Shown here piece after piece: positions 1-7,603 of a stretch of 31,726 nucleotides of DNA. The DNA comes from DASQHY01 sp035602605. GTDB taxonomy: Bacteria; Acidobacteriota; Terriglobia; Acidiferrales; UBA7541. Numbering within the stretch: the stretch's first letter is position 1; each line of letters begins with the position of its first letter. Below the pieces are notes generated by a model. That model made no database searches. It was not told the DNA's origin and saw only the letters and a program-made list of their open reading frames with translations. Both the position numbers and the translations under genes were made by a program. The stretch is taken from positions 1-31,726 of the forward strand of contig DATNLZ010000124.1 in the NCBI GenBank assembly GCA_035602605.1, given 5' to 3'.

Positions 1-476
1 GAGGTGGCATAGCAGCCGGGGTTGGCAACCAGGCGCGCCGCGGGAAGTTTCGCCGCGTAAACCTCGGGCAAGCCATAAACCGCTTCCTCGAGCAGCCCGA
101 CAGGCGCCGCGGGAAGTTTGTACCACGCGCAAAACGTCTCCGCGTCGCGGAAGCGAAACGCTCCGCTCAAATCCACCACCCGCAACCCGGCGTCGAGAAG
201 CGGCGGCGCCACCTCGATCGAGACTTCGTGGGGGGTCGAGAGAAACACCGTCCCAGCGCCACTCGAAGCCACGCGATCCACAGAAAAAGGCTTGCAGGGC
301 GCCTCGCCCCACCCGCGCAATTGCGGGAAAACTTCGGTTAGGCAGTGCACTGTTTCCGCGTTGCGCAAATAAAACGTGGGCCGCGCGATTCCCGGGTGGC
401 GCAGCAAGAGCTTCGCCAACTCGTAGCCCGCGTACCCCGTGGCGCCCACAACCGCGACCTGGTGCGCACTGCTCAC
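1..476 (-). CDS. argC: N-acetyl-gamma-glutamyl-phosphate reductase, N-terminal part (cut by window edge)
   Basis: ArgC reduces N-acetylglutamyl-5-phosphate to the semialdehyde with NADPH, the third step of arginine synthesis, in the cytoplasm. About 158 codons are visible. The N-terminus has the Rossmann dinucleotide motif GATGYAGYEL at residues 11-20, and the visible part ends in NPGCYAT, where Cys155 is the family's catalytic cysteine. The rest lies beyond base 1. The start is a GTG at 476 that overlaps the argR stop (GTGA), so translation is probably coupled to argR. Together with the operator upstream of argR this marks the start of an arginine operon running off the left edge. The identification is firm. 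Only the part left of base 1 is unseen, and I see no frameshift in what is present. Confidence 0.93.
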   Translation of the reverse strand, partial: MSSAHQVAVVGATGYAGYELAKLLLRHPGIARPTFYLRNAETVHCLTEVFPQLRGWGEAPCKPFSVDRVASSGAGTVFLSTPHEVSIEVAPPLLDAGLRVVDLSGAFRFRDAETFCAWYKLPAAPVGLLEEAVYGLPEVYAAKLPAARLVANPGCYAT

Positions 477-925
477 TGCAGTAGCCCCTCCATTTTTTTC
501 TGCAGTGCGACGCAGGCCTTTCGCGATGGTGTGACGATCAACACGGTGTCGTCGCCGGCGATGGTTCCCGCAATTTCCGGAAAGCGCTCGCCGTCGAGTG
601 CGGCTGCCAGCGGCTGTGCGCCGCTCGGCGGAGTCTTGAGCACCAGCATGTTCTGCGCCGGCCGGAAATCGAGTAGATACTCGCGCAGCGCTCGCGTCAG
701 GGGAGGCTGTGCGGCGGTTTCTTCGGCAATCGCCGACAGCGGCCGGTAACCCTCGGCGGTTTTCACCAACTTTAACTCCCGCAGATCTCGTGAGAGCGTG
801 GCTTGGGTCACCCGCAGCTTCAGGTGCGCCAGCCGCCGCCGGAGTTCGTCCTGGCTGGCAATCGCTTCGTTGGCCAAAAGTTTCAAAATTTGACCCTGGC
901 GAAATCGCTTGTGCGCGTTGATCAT
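473..925 (-). CDS. argR: Arginine repressor ArgR
   Basis: ArgR is the hexameric arginine-sensing repressor of arginine biosynthesis. The 150-residue product has the usual family length. Residues 1-70 form the winged-helix DNA-binding domain, with the recognition-helix motif TQATLSRDLRELKLVK at about 40-55. Residues about 80-150 are the trimerisation and arginine-binding domain, containing GTIAGDDTVL, the conserved GT(I/V)AGDDT signature whose aspartates contact arginine. argC follows with a 4-base GTGA overlap. A strong promoter and an ARG-box-like palindrome lie 70-115 bases upstream, so autorepression together with argC is likely. Confidence 0.95.
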   Translation of the reverse strand: MINAHKRFRQGQILKLLANEAIASQDELRRRLAHLKLRVTQATLSRDLRELKLVKTAEGYRPLSAIAEETAAQPPLTRALREYLLDFRPAQNMLVLKTPPSGAQPLAAALDGERFPEIAGTIAGDDTVLIVTPSRKACVALQKKMEGLLQ

Positions 926-1227
926 TCGCTGACCACTCTAGGTTCGCCGCTCCCGGCTACCTCTTCCGACAGGCTCCCGGAGCGGTCCGACTGAATATGC
1001 ATACACATGCATATTTATACGGCGCTTCTGAATCGCTGTCAACTAAAAATATGGAGAACCATGGACCCATGCTGCGAAGAGTTTCGTGGAAGCGCATCCG
1101 CTCGCAAAAAAAAGCTGCGGCCCACGGTGATTGGCCGTAGTGCCAGCTAACGGATTGGCATCATGGCACTCTGTGTATGTGGATTTTCTGCGGCAGGGAT
1201 GGTAACAATCGAGTTCCGGGCTTCCCT
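926..1227. other. Intergenic region between divergent argR and the small Cys-rich gene
   Basis: This stretch of about 300 bases holds the argR promoter and operator (995-1042). Beyond it I see a short inverted repeat CGGCC/GGCCG (about 1118-1137) without a following T-tract. I find no convincing gene. The very short reading frames starting near 1051 and 1061 have no recognisable features. Confidence 0.5.
995..1042 (-). promoter_or_regulatory. argR promoter with overlapping ARG-box-like operator
   Basis: Reading the minus strand, TTGACA (1042-1037) is followed by a 17-base spacer and TATAAA (1019-1014), a near-consensus sigma-70 promoter. The palindrome ATATGCAT-acac-ATGCATAT (995-1014) begins at the last base of the -10 and covers the expected start point near 1007. 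Flanking bases extend it to TGAATATGCAT on the left side, resembling the TGAAT and TGCATA half-sites known for ArgR. It sits 70-90 bases before the argR start, so ArgR bound here would block RNA polymerase. The promoter reading is strong. The operator assignment rests on position, symmetry and the first gene being argR. Confidence 0.75.
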
Positions 1228-1572
1228 ATGGCGAAGTGTACCGCAACCGGCTGTAAGACCGACGTGCCTGCGGCACTTGTGGGCCTGAACGTCTGCGTCC
1301 TGCACTTCACCCTCGGCGTCGAGCAGGTCTGCGCGGAAATGCGCCGTGAAACCGTTCTCGGAAAAGCGCCGCATGCCCGGCAGGTCGAAATCATGCATTA
1401 CATCAGCGAGCAAGGCGAGGTTCTCGCTCGCGTCGCTACCAGCGGACTGCATTTGGCAGACGAGATGAAAGCGCGCATCCTCAGCACCTTTCTCACGCTT
1501 ATGAACCTGCGCGAAAATCTCGATCGCGCATCGCTTCGCCAGTCCCCCGGACGCACCGGCGTCCTTCGCTAG
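1228..1572 (+). CDS. Small conserved-type protein with a Cys/His metal-site motif, function unknown
   Basis: I do not recognise a named family. The 114-residue product begins MAKCTATGCK and continues to CVLHF, giving a C-x4-C...C-x2-H pattern typical of a small zinc-binding knuckle in the first 35 residues. The rest is predicted mostly alpha-helical (about residues 40-105) with no signal peptide or membrane segment. I chose ATG 1228 because the metal motif begins there; an in-frame ATG at 1177 would add 17 residues without recognisable features. The gene converges on the serine hydrolase gene and stands alone. The antisense frame over the same bases has no family features. The gene is probably real; its role is unknown. 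Confidence 0.6.
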   Translation: MAKCTATGCKTDVPAALVGLNVCVLHFTLGVEQVCAEMRRETVLGKAPHARQVEIMHYISEQGEVLARVATSGLHLADEMKARILSTFLTLMNLRENLDRASLRQSPGRTGVLR

Positions 1573-1582
1573 CATCCCGCTT

Positions 1583-2560
1583 TTATGGCAAGCGCGCTCC
1601 AAGACTATTGGACCTCGCCAGGCGCTCGAAATACTCATACACCCGGCGCGAAACCTCGGTTATCGCGTGTTCCGCTGCGCTTTCATCCTCGGCAAACGTA
1701 GTCATCACCGCAATGACGTATGAACGCTTGCCCAGATAGACAATTCCCGAATCGCAGCGCACTCCGGGCATCGATCCCGATTTATCGGCAAGGACTGCAC
1801 CCATGGGCAGTCCGGCGCGAAGCGGCGTCGGTTTTTCGTACTTGAGGATTTCGATCGCCCGAGCGGTGTGTTTGGCGTCAAGGATCTTGCCCTGAACCAG
1901 TCTTTCCAGCAGCACGGCCATCTCCGCAGGCGAAGAAATATTTTCCCGTTCGCCACGCTGGGCCTCTTGATCCATCATCACGCGCTGCAGTTTCGTACGC
2001 TCCAAGCCGAGCCGCGACATCGTGGCATTGACGCTCGACATGCCAACTCGCTCCACGAGTATATTGGTGGCGCTGTTGTCGGATAGCTGGATCATCAGTA
2101 CCGCGAGATCGCCTAGCGAAACCGCCGAGCCTCCCTCAGAGAAGTGGTTCAGGATGCCGCTGCCATCAACCAGTTGCGCGTGCTTGATTTCGATTCGATC
2201 TCCGAGTACCTGCTGGCCCTCTTGCGCTTGACGAAGAAGCTCAATAAGGATCGCAATCTTGATGGAGCTAGCTTGCGGAAACACCAGGCCAGCATTGATC
2301 CGAATCATTTCGCCGCTGGTCAAGTCCTTAGCGGCCACCCCCAGCACGCCGTCGAACGCCGCCGCCTCCTGCTCCAGCTGGCGCATCAGTTTTAAGCGTA
2401 GCTCGTGGGAACTGCTGCTTGGCCCCTTCTCGACCGGGGATCTTTCTTGCTGACCGACGGCGAGAGATGCAAAGCCTAGGCAAACGATGACCAGCGCTGC
2501 ACCACAGAGCAAACCTCGCAGCCAGCCGGCACCCGGAACGCTTGGTGTTCTATGACTCAT
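1583..2560 (-). CDS. Exported class A beta-lactamase-like serine hydrolase
   Basis: This is a periplasmic penicillin-recognising-fold serine hydrolase of the PenP/beta-lactamase class A superfamily. In the 325-residue product, an N-terminal signal peptide with a hydrophobic core (about residues 12-34) ends near AVGQ. The catalytic tetrad motif SSIK is at 98-101, SDN at 160-162 and KSG (the KTG equivalent) at 260-262. The omega-loop glutamate of true class A enzymes is not visible: the segment reads RVMMD, so deacylation of beta-lactams is doubtful and another substrate is possible. ATG 2560 is preceded by AGGTGG at 7 bases and gives a normal signal peptide. An upstream ATG at 2629 overlaps the stop of the ThiF-like gene (ATGA), so the two are likely co-transcribed. 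Confidence 0.85.
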   Translation of the reverse strand: MSHRTPSVPGAGWLRGLLCGAALVIVCLGFASLAVGQQERSPVEKGPSSSSHELRLKLMRQLEQEAAAFDGVLGVAAKDLTSGEMIRINAGLVFPQASSIKIAILIELLRQAQEGQQVLGDRIEIKHAQLVDGSGILNHFSEGGSAVSLGDLAVLMIQLSDNSATNILVERVGMSSVNATMSRLGLERTKLQRVMMDQEAQRGERENISSPAEMAVLLERLVQGKILDAKHTARAIEILKYEKPTPLRAGLPMGAVLADKSGSMPGVRCDSGIVYLGKRSYVIAVMTTFAEDESAAEHAITEVSRRVYEYFERLARSNSLGARLP

Positions 2561-2625
2561 CGCCAGGCCACCTGACAGGTGCCCATCAAAAAAAGATTTT
2601 GTTGCTGTTGGGCTAACCTTGCCAT

Positions 2626-3651
2626 TCATGACCCAATGTAACGCGCATACAGCGACCGCGCCATGCTGGGTTCCCGCGTGCCTTTGATAATCGCCCGGCC
2701 GTCAGCAAACACCGTCAGTTCATAGGGCGCTACGCGAAACCGCAACAAGAATTCATTGCTGCGTACTTCCGTGGCGGCTGGAGCCAGCCTCGCCGCCACC
2801 ATCGCCAGATCAAGGGTCCGGTTGCGCTCGTGAATTTGCACCGAGTCCCGCCCGCACAGCGTCAGATGCGGCTGGGCCTTTCCCTCGAGATATCGGAATT
2901 CCCGGCCGGCGCAGGTGCGGCAGCCCAAGTTGCGCTCGATGCCGATGGATTGGAAGCGCCCGCTCCAAACATCGCAAGAAATCAGCCTTCCGTGGAGAGC
3001 CTGCCAATTTCCGGAAAGGATTTTCATCGCCTCGGCCGCTTCGATAGAGGAGATCACCCCGGCAATGGCCCCCAGCACGCCGACCGTGTCGCAGGTTTCA
3101 TCGACTGCCGTTGCCGCCCCGGATTCAACAAGACACGCAAGACACGCGGTCTCACCGGGCCGGATCGTCATGGTGATCCCATAGCTAGCGACCACCGCGC
3201 CGTACACCCACGGCACGCCAAGTTTGATAGCCGCTTCGTTGACGAGGAATCTGGTCTCGAAATTGTCGGTGCCATCGAGAATTACGTCATAACCGCCCAG
3301 TAGTTCTTGCACATTCTCGGAGCCGAGGTCGGCAACCACCCCTTCGATGCGCACGCTCGAATTGATCTTAGCCAGCCGCCGCTCTGCCGCAATTGCCTTG
3401 GGCAGGGCGTCCCGAGCATCCTGCTCGTCGAAGAGCGTTTGTCGCTGGAGATTCGAAGCCTCGACAAAATCGCGGTCCACGATCCGCAGGTGTCCCACGC
3501 CGCCCCGCACCAGTAAGTTGGCGAGCGAGGTGCCCAGTGCTCCGCATCCCACCAGGACTGCGCGGGAACCAAGCAGGCGGCGTTGTCCCTGGTCGCCCAA
3601 CGGCGCGAAAAGAATTTGTCGAGAGTATTTCTCGTAGAATTCGGGTTCCAT
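2626..3651 (-). CDS. ThiF/MoeB-family E1-like adenylyltransferase
   Basis: This family adenylates the C-terminal glycine of a ubiquitin-like sulfur carrier (ThiS or MoaD) for thiamin or molybdopterin synthesis, or acts on related substrates. The 341-residue product shows the ATP-binding loop GCGALG (35-40), the NLQRQTLF segment (67-74), DGTDN (126-130), two CxxC pairs for zinc (170/173 and 244/247) and the conserved cysteine in CDTVGVLG (187). After about residue 255 comes an 85-residue C-terminal extension that is not an obvious rhodanese domain. ATG 3651 was preferred because the family N-terminus (EKYSRQILF) starts right after it; ATG 3693 would overlap the upstream divergent region. No carrier protein gene is adjacent, so the exact pathway is open. 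Confidence 0.87.
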   Translation of the reverse strand: MEPEFYEKYSRQILFAPLGDQGQRRLLGSRAVLVGCGALGTSLANLLVRGGVGHLRIVDRDFVEASNLQRQTLFDEQDARDALPKAIAAERRLAKINSSVRIEGVVADLGSENVQELLGGYDVILDGTDNFETRFLVNEAAIKLGVPWVYGAVVASYGITMTIRPGETACLACLVESGAATAVDETCDTVGVLGAIAGVISSIEAAEAMKILSGNWQALHGRLISCDVWSGRFQSIGIERNLGCRTCAGREFRYLEGKAQPHLTLCGRDSVQIHERNRTLDLAMVAARLAPAATEVRSNEFLLRFRVAPYELTVFADGRAIIKGTREPSMARSLYARYIGS

Positions 3652-3766
3652 CCGGATTCCGGCTACCGAGCGCCCGTTGCCCACAACTGCCAATGACCGG
3701 CCCTACAGTGTAATGCCAAAATCTGTGAGCAACTCCACTATGCTAACCTTTCTTCTGAGTAGTAGG

Positions 3767-6700
3767 ATGGCCAGACTCGCTCGCCAACTCGTGTCCTTAC
3801 GTTACGGCGCGCTTTTATTCTGTTTAACTGCCGTTCCGGTTCGAGGGTTGCCGGGGCAGCAGAAAGAAACCACGCTGCCCACACCTTCACAGGACCCTGC
3901 ACCGTCTAGCCATGCGCGCATCGTAGCGATGCGCATTGTTTCCGAAGATGAATCGATAGCGCTCGCCAGTCCCGTACAAATTCCCTTGAAACCCGGTGAT
4001 CTACTGGATCCCGAGGTACTTCGCGAGAGCTTGCGGAGCCTGTATCGCACCGGACGCTACGCTGATGTGCGCGCTGTAGCCGCGCCGGTTCCCGGCGGCC
4101 TGAGCCTTGATTTCGTGGTCAAGCACAATTATTTTGTTAACCTCGTACGTATCGAAGGAATTCAGGAGCCCCCCTCGGAAGGAGTGGCTCTGGCTTCCCT
4201 CCGGCTTACGCCCGGCGAAATATTTCGCCAGGCGAATATTGATGCCGCTCTCGATCGCTTGCGCGAAACCTTGCGCGAAGACGGCCTCTATCAAGCCCGG
4301 GTTACCGCCGCTCTGGCCCCTCATGCCGATACTCGCCAAATGGATATTTTCATTCGAGTGGAGCCGGGGCTGCGTGCGCGTCTCTCCAAAGTCAGCCTTA
4401 AAAACCATACCGAGTTCCCCGACGATGCCCTCGAGGACCGCTCGCATCTGAAAGCCGGTCGCCTGATCACTTCAGCCAATCTCAAAAAATCCGCTGATCG
4501 TATCCGTAAATTTCTGGCCAGCAAAGAGCACCTCAGCGCCCGCGTCATCACCCGTCGCGGGGTATTGGACCCAGCCGCCAATCAACTGCCCTTGGAAATT
4601 GAGGTTTCCGCAGGTCCGCGTGTCCGCGTCGACGTCAAAGGCTCAAAAATTCGCCGCCGGGACCTGCGCAAGCTCCTGCCCATTTATGCTGAGGGTGCGG
4701 TTGACGATGATCTGCTCGAAGAAGGCCGCCGCAATATTCTCGACCGTCTCGAGCGCAATGGCTATTTCGACGCGAAGGTGCAATACACCATTTCGGAGAT
4801 TCCGCCCAAAGAAACGCCCAAGGGTGTAACCCCCGGAGAGCTGCTCATCGCCTATACCGTCGAACGTGATATTCGCCACCGCTTCGACGGGGTCACCATT
4901 GAGGGCAACCATTATTTTAGCGCGACCCTGCTGCGCGGGCGCCTGCAACTCCAGCCGTCCACATTTTCGACTCGCGCGCGCTTCAGTAAAAAACTGGTCC
5001 AGAGCGATGCTGCGGCGATGCGCGATCTCTACGTGGCCAACGGATTCCGTGATGCCCAGGTCATTCCCGAGACCTTGGATGATTACAAGCGAAAGAAGGG
5101 CGACATTTTTGTGCGCTTCGTGATCCACGAAGGCCCGCAAACGCGCGTCGCCTCGCTAAAAATTGAAGGCAACAAAGCGCTGACCGAAGATGACTTGCTG
5201 GCTGTTGTCGGCTCAACACCTGGTCAGCCCTTCTCTGAATTCGATGTCGCCAGCGATAGAGATAATATTCTGGCGCTCTATTACAACGAGGGATTCCCTG
5301 AGGCTCGCTTCACTTCTTCGGTTATCGAGTCACCGCCGTCGACTCCCAGTGCCGAAACCAGCCCCAAATCCGACCCCACAACCGCGAGCGATTCGCTCCC
5401 GGGTGGCGACGGCGCACCTAAATCCCAACCCCTGCGGCCCAGGACCGTAAGCCTCGCCTATCGAATTGAAGAAGGCCCGCAAAGTAGGGTGCGTCGCGTA
5501 CTCGTGGGCGGTTACCTGCACACCCGGCCCGGCGTCATCCGGCGCGAGATTCAGGTGAAGACGCAAGGTCCGTTGCGGCAGGGCGAGGTCATCGAAACGC
5601 AGCGACGCCTTTACAATCTTGGCATATTCAGCCGCGTTTCGGTGGGCACGCAGAATCCAACCGGCAACGATCCGGACAAGACCGTGCTGGTGTTGGTCGA
5701 CGAGGGTAAACGATACACCCTAGGCTATGGGGGAGGCTTCGAAGTGCAACGGTTGGCCAGCAGATCGAACGCCGCCGCCAGCACCGTGGAAGCGAGCCCC
5801 CGGGGCATTTTTGAAATCAGTAAAAATAATTTCACTGGCCGTGCCGATGCCCTCTCGTTCAAGGTCCGCGCCAGCACCCTGCAAGGCCGGGCCCTGCTGA
5901 GCTACATTGCATCTAATTACTTCGGCAAACCGCAATTCAGTTTGCAAGCTACCGCGTATGCCGATAAGACACGCGACGTGAACACCTTTACCTCGACGCG
6001 CTATGAAGGCTCGCTCCAGCTCGCCCACCGAGTCACCCCGTTTACGTCCTTTATTTACCGCTATTCGTTCCGCAAAGTGCTGGTGAGCTCGATCAGCAGT
6101 TCGCTTTCGCCCGAAGTGATTCCCTTGATCAGCCAGCCGACGCTGGTCTCAGGATTCGGGCTTACGTGGTTCCGCGATCACCGCGACAATCCTGCGGATG
6201 CCGAGCACGGCCGTTTTAATACCATCGATGTCGCCGTAAACTCTACATCCCTCGGCTCGAGCTCGAGCTTTGCGCGCTTGTTTTTTCAGAATTCGACGTT
6301 CCATACCGTGGCCAAGCGCTACACGTTCGCGCGTTCGGCTCGCATCGGCGTGCTGCAGCCGTTTCAAGGCACGGTTTCCCTCGCATTCCCCCCGCAAACA
6401 GTCCAGCCGTTGCCCCGGGTCATCCCTTTACCGGAGCGTTTCTTCGCTGGTGGCGGTACGACGCTGCGAAGTTTTGCCCTCAATCAGGCCGGTCCGCGGG
6501 ACTCCAAGACCGGATTTCCCGTGGGCGGCCAGGCGTTGCTCATCTTCAACCAAGAGCTGCGCTTCCCGATGCGCCTGCCGTATTTGGGCACCCGCCTCGG
6601 CGGGGCAGTTTTCTATGACGCTGGAAACGTGTATAGCCGCTTGAGCCATGTCTCTCTGCGATGGCGCGCTCCGAAGCCGGTTTTTGACCCGGCGAACCCA

Positions 6701-6925
6701 GCTACCTGCGTGACCAACTGCAGCAACGAGTTAAACTACCTGTCTCATACCATAGGGTTCGGCTTGCGTTACTCCACGCCGATCGGCCCGGTGCGGGTTG
6801 ATCTCGGTTATCAGCTGAATCCCCCGACATTCGCGATTGATTGTTCCGGCGGCCCGGCCAATTGCAAGCCCGGTGCGACCCTTTCGCGTTTTCAGATTTT
6901 CTTCAACCTGGGATCGATCTTCTGA
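3767..6925 (+). CDS. Omp85-family outer membrane assembly protein (BamA/TamA-like) with about seven POTRA repeats
   Basis: Omp85 proteins insert beta-barrels into the outer membrane. The product is about 1052 residues, longer than E. coli BamA (about 810). It has a signal peptide (about 1-32). Successive POTRA-like beta-alpha-alpha-beta-beta units follow over about residues 45-660; I count seven, judged from recurring segments such as VRIEG, VTIEGNHYF and LKIEGNKALTEDDL. The sixth is interrupted by a Ser/Pro/Thr-rich linker of about 45 residues. The C-terminal barrel contains GGGTTLRSF, the counterpart of the VRGF motif, and ends in phenylalanine. Two cysteine pairs (about 981/985 and 1026/1033) lie in barrel loops. 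Start choice is uncertain: ATG 3767 gives the best signal peptide, while 3713 and 3740 are also in frame. The next gene overlaps by one base. Confidence 0.9.
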   Translation: MARLARQLVSLRYGALLFCLTAVPVRGLPGQQKETTLPTPSQDPAPSSHARIVAMRIVSEDESIALASPVQIPLKPGDLLDPEVLRESLRSLYRTGRYADVRAVAAPVPGGLSLDFVVKHNYFVNLVRIEGIQEPPSEGVALASLRLTPGEIFRQANIDAALDRLRETLREDGLYQARVTAALAPHADTRQMDIFIRVEPGLRARLSKVSLKNHTEFPDDALEDRSHLKAGRLITSANLKKSADRIRKFLASKEHLSARVITRRGVLDPAANQLPLEIEVSAGPRVRVDVKGSKIRRRDLRKLLPIYAEGAVDDDLLEEGRRNILDRLERNGYFDAKVQYTISEIPPKETPKGVTPGELLIAYTVERDIRHRFDGVTIEGNHYFSATLLRGRLQLQPSTFSTRARFSKKLVQSDAAAMRDLYVANGFRDAQVIPETLDDYKRKKGDIFVRFVIHEGPQTRVASLKIEGNKALTEDDLLAVVGSTPGQPFSEFDVASDRDNILALYYNEGFPEARFTSSVIESPPSTPSAETSPKSDPTTASDSLPGGDGAPKSQPLRPRTVSLAYRIEEGPQSRVRRVLVGGYLHTRPGVIRREIQVKTQGPLRQGEVIETQRRLYNLGIFSRVSVGTQNPTGNDPDKTVLVLVDEGKRYTLGYGGGFEVQRLASRSNAAASTVEASPRGIFEISKNNFTGRADALSFKVRASTLQGRALLSYIASNYFGKPQFSLQATAYADKTRDVNTFTSTRYEGSLQLAHRVTPFTSFIYRYSFRKVLVSSISSSLSPEVIPLISQPTLVSGFGLTWFRDHRDNPADAEHGRFNTIDVAVNSTSLGSSSSFARLFFQNSTFHTVAKRYTFARSARIGVLQPFQGTVSLAFPPQTVQPLPRVIPLPERFFAGGGTTLRSFALNQAGPRDSKTGFPVGGQALLIFNQELRFPMRLPYLGTRLGGAVFYDAGNVYSRLSHVSLRWRAPKPVFDPANPATCVTNCSNELNYLSHTIGFGLRYSTPIGPVRVDLGYQLNPPTFAIDCSGGPANCKPGATLSRFQIFFNLGSIF

Positions 6926-7587
6926 TGCCCCAAACTTTCCTAGTTGCGTGGTTCGTGGCTCTGCTCACCCTGGCAGGTCATTGTTCCGCGCGGGCGCAGA
7001 CGCTATCGTCGCCCGAACAAGTCCTCGATCGCATTGTTGCGCACATCGAGGACGACATCCTTTTCGAAAGCGAGTTGCGCGAGTTAGGCCAGTTCCAGAA
7101 GTTCAGCGGCAGCCAAACCGAAGACGACGGAAAACTTCTTGGCCGCCTGATTGACCAGTGGATTGTAAACACCGAGGCTGCCTCCGCCCATTTCTCCCGG
7201 CCCACCGACGCTGAAGTGGATCTCGAAATTGCCAACATGGGCAAACTGTTTGCGCCACCGGAGACTTTGGAGACACGCCTGAAACAGGCAGGTCTCGATC
7301 CGGCGCAGCTTCATCGCCTGGTCAAGCAGCAGCTCTACTTAACTCGCTATCTGGATTACAAGTTCCGCGGAGCGGTGCAAATTCCCCAGACCGAAATCGA
7401 GAACTATTATCGCCAAACCCTGGCCCCGCAACTTGCCGCGCGCGGGCAGGCCGGGCCGCCGCTGCAAAGCGTCGAAGACGAGATCCGCGAGGTACTGGTG
7501 CAACGCGAGATCAATCTGCGCGCCGACCGCTGGCTCGAAGAAACCCGCGCCCATTTACGCATCGAGAGGAATCTAGACTCCAAATGA
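6925..7587 (+). CDS. SurA N-terminal-like periplasmic chaperone lacking PPIase domains
   Basis: The 220-residue protein begins with a signal peptide ending near ARAQ (residue 25) and then reads VLDRIVAHIEDDILFESELREL, like the start of SurA chaperone cores (VDRVVAVVNDDVIL...). A helical domain follows to about residue 150, then a C-terminal helix (VEDEIREVLVQREINLRADRWLEETR) that closes the chaperone fold in SurA. The parvulin PPIase domains that separate these parts in SurA are absent. The start ATG overlaps the stop of the Omp85 gene (TGATG), and tamB follows after 16 bases, so it probably escorts unfolded outer-membrane proteins to this Omp85. The chaperone assignment is by similarity of architecture and context. 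Confidence 0.8.
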   Translation: MPQTFLVAWFVALLTLAGHCSARAQTLSSPEQVLDRIVAHIEDDILFESELRELGQFQKFSGSQTEDDGKLLGRLIDQWIVNTEAASAHFSRPTDAEVDLEIANMGKLFAPPETLETRLKQAGLDPAQLHRLVKQQLYLTRYLDYKFRGAVQIPQTEIENYYRQTLAPQLAARGQAGPPLQSVEDEIREVLVQREINLRADRWLEETRAHLRIERNLDSK

Positions 7588-7603
7588 GGAATCCAAATTC
7601 CCA

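Noticed and set aside
1147..1638. A 163-residue minus-strand open frame opposite the small Cys/His protein
   Set aside because: No recognisable motif; it overlaps the end of the serine hydrolase gene, whereas the plus-strand frame has a metal-ligand pattern.
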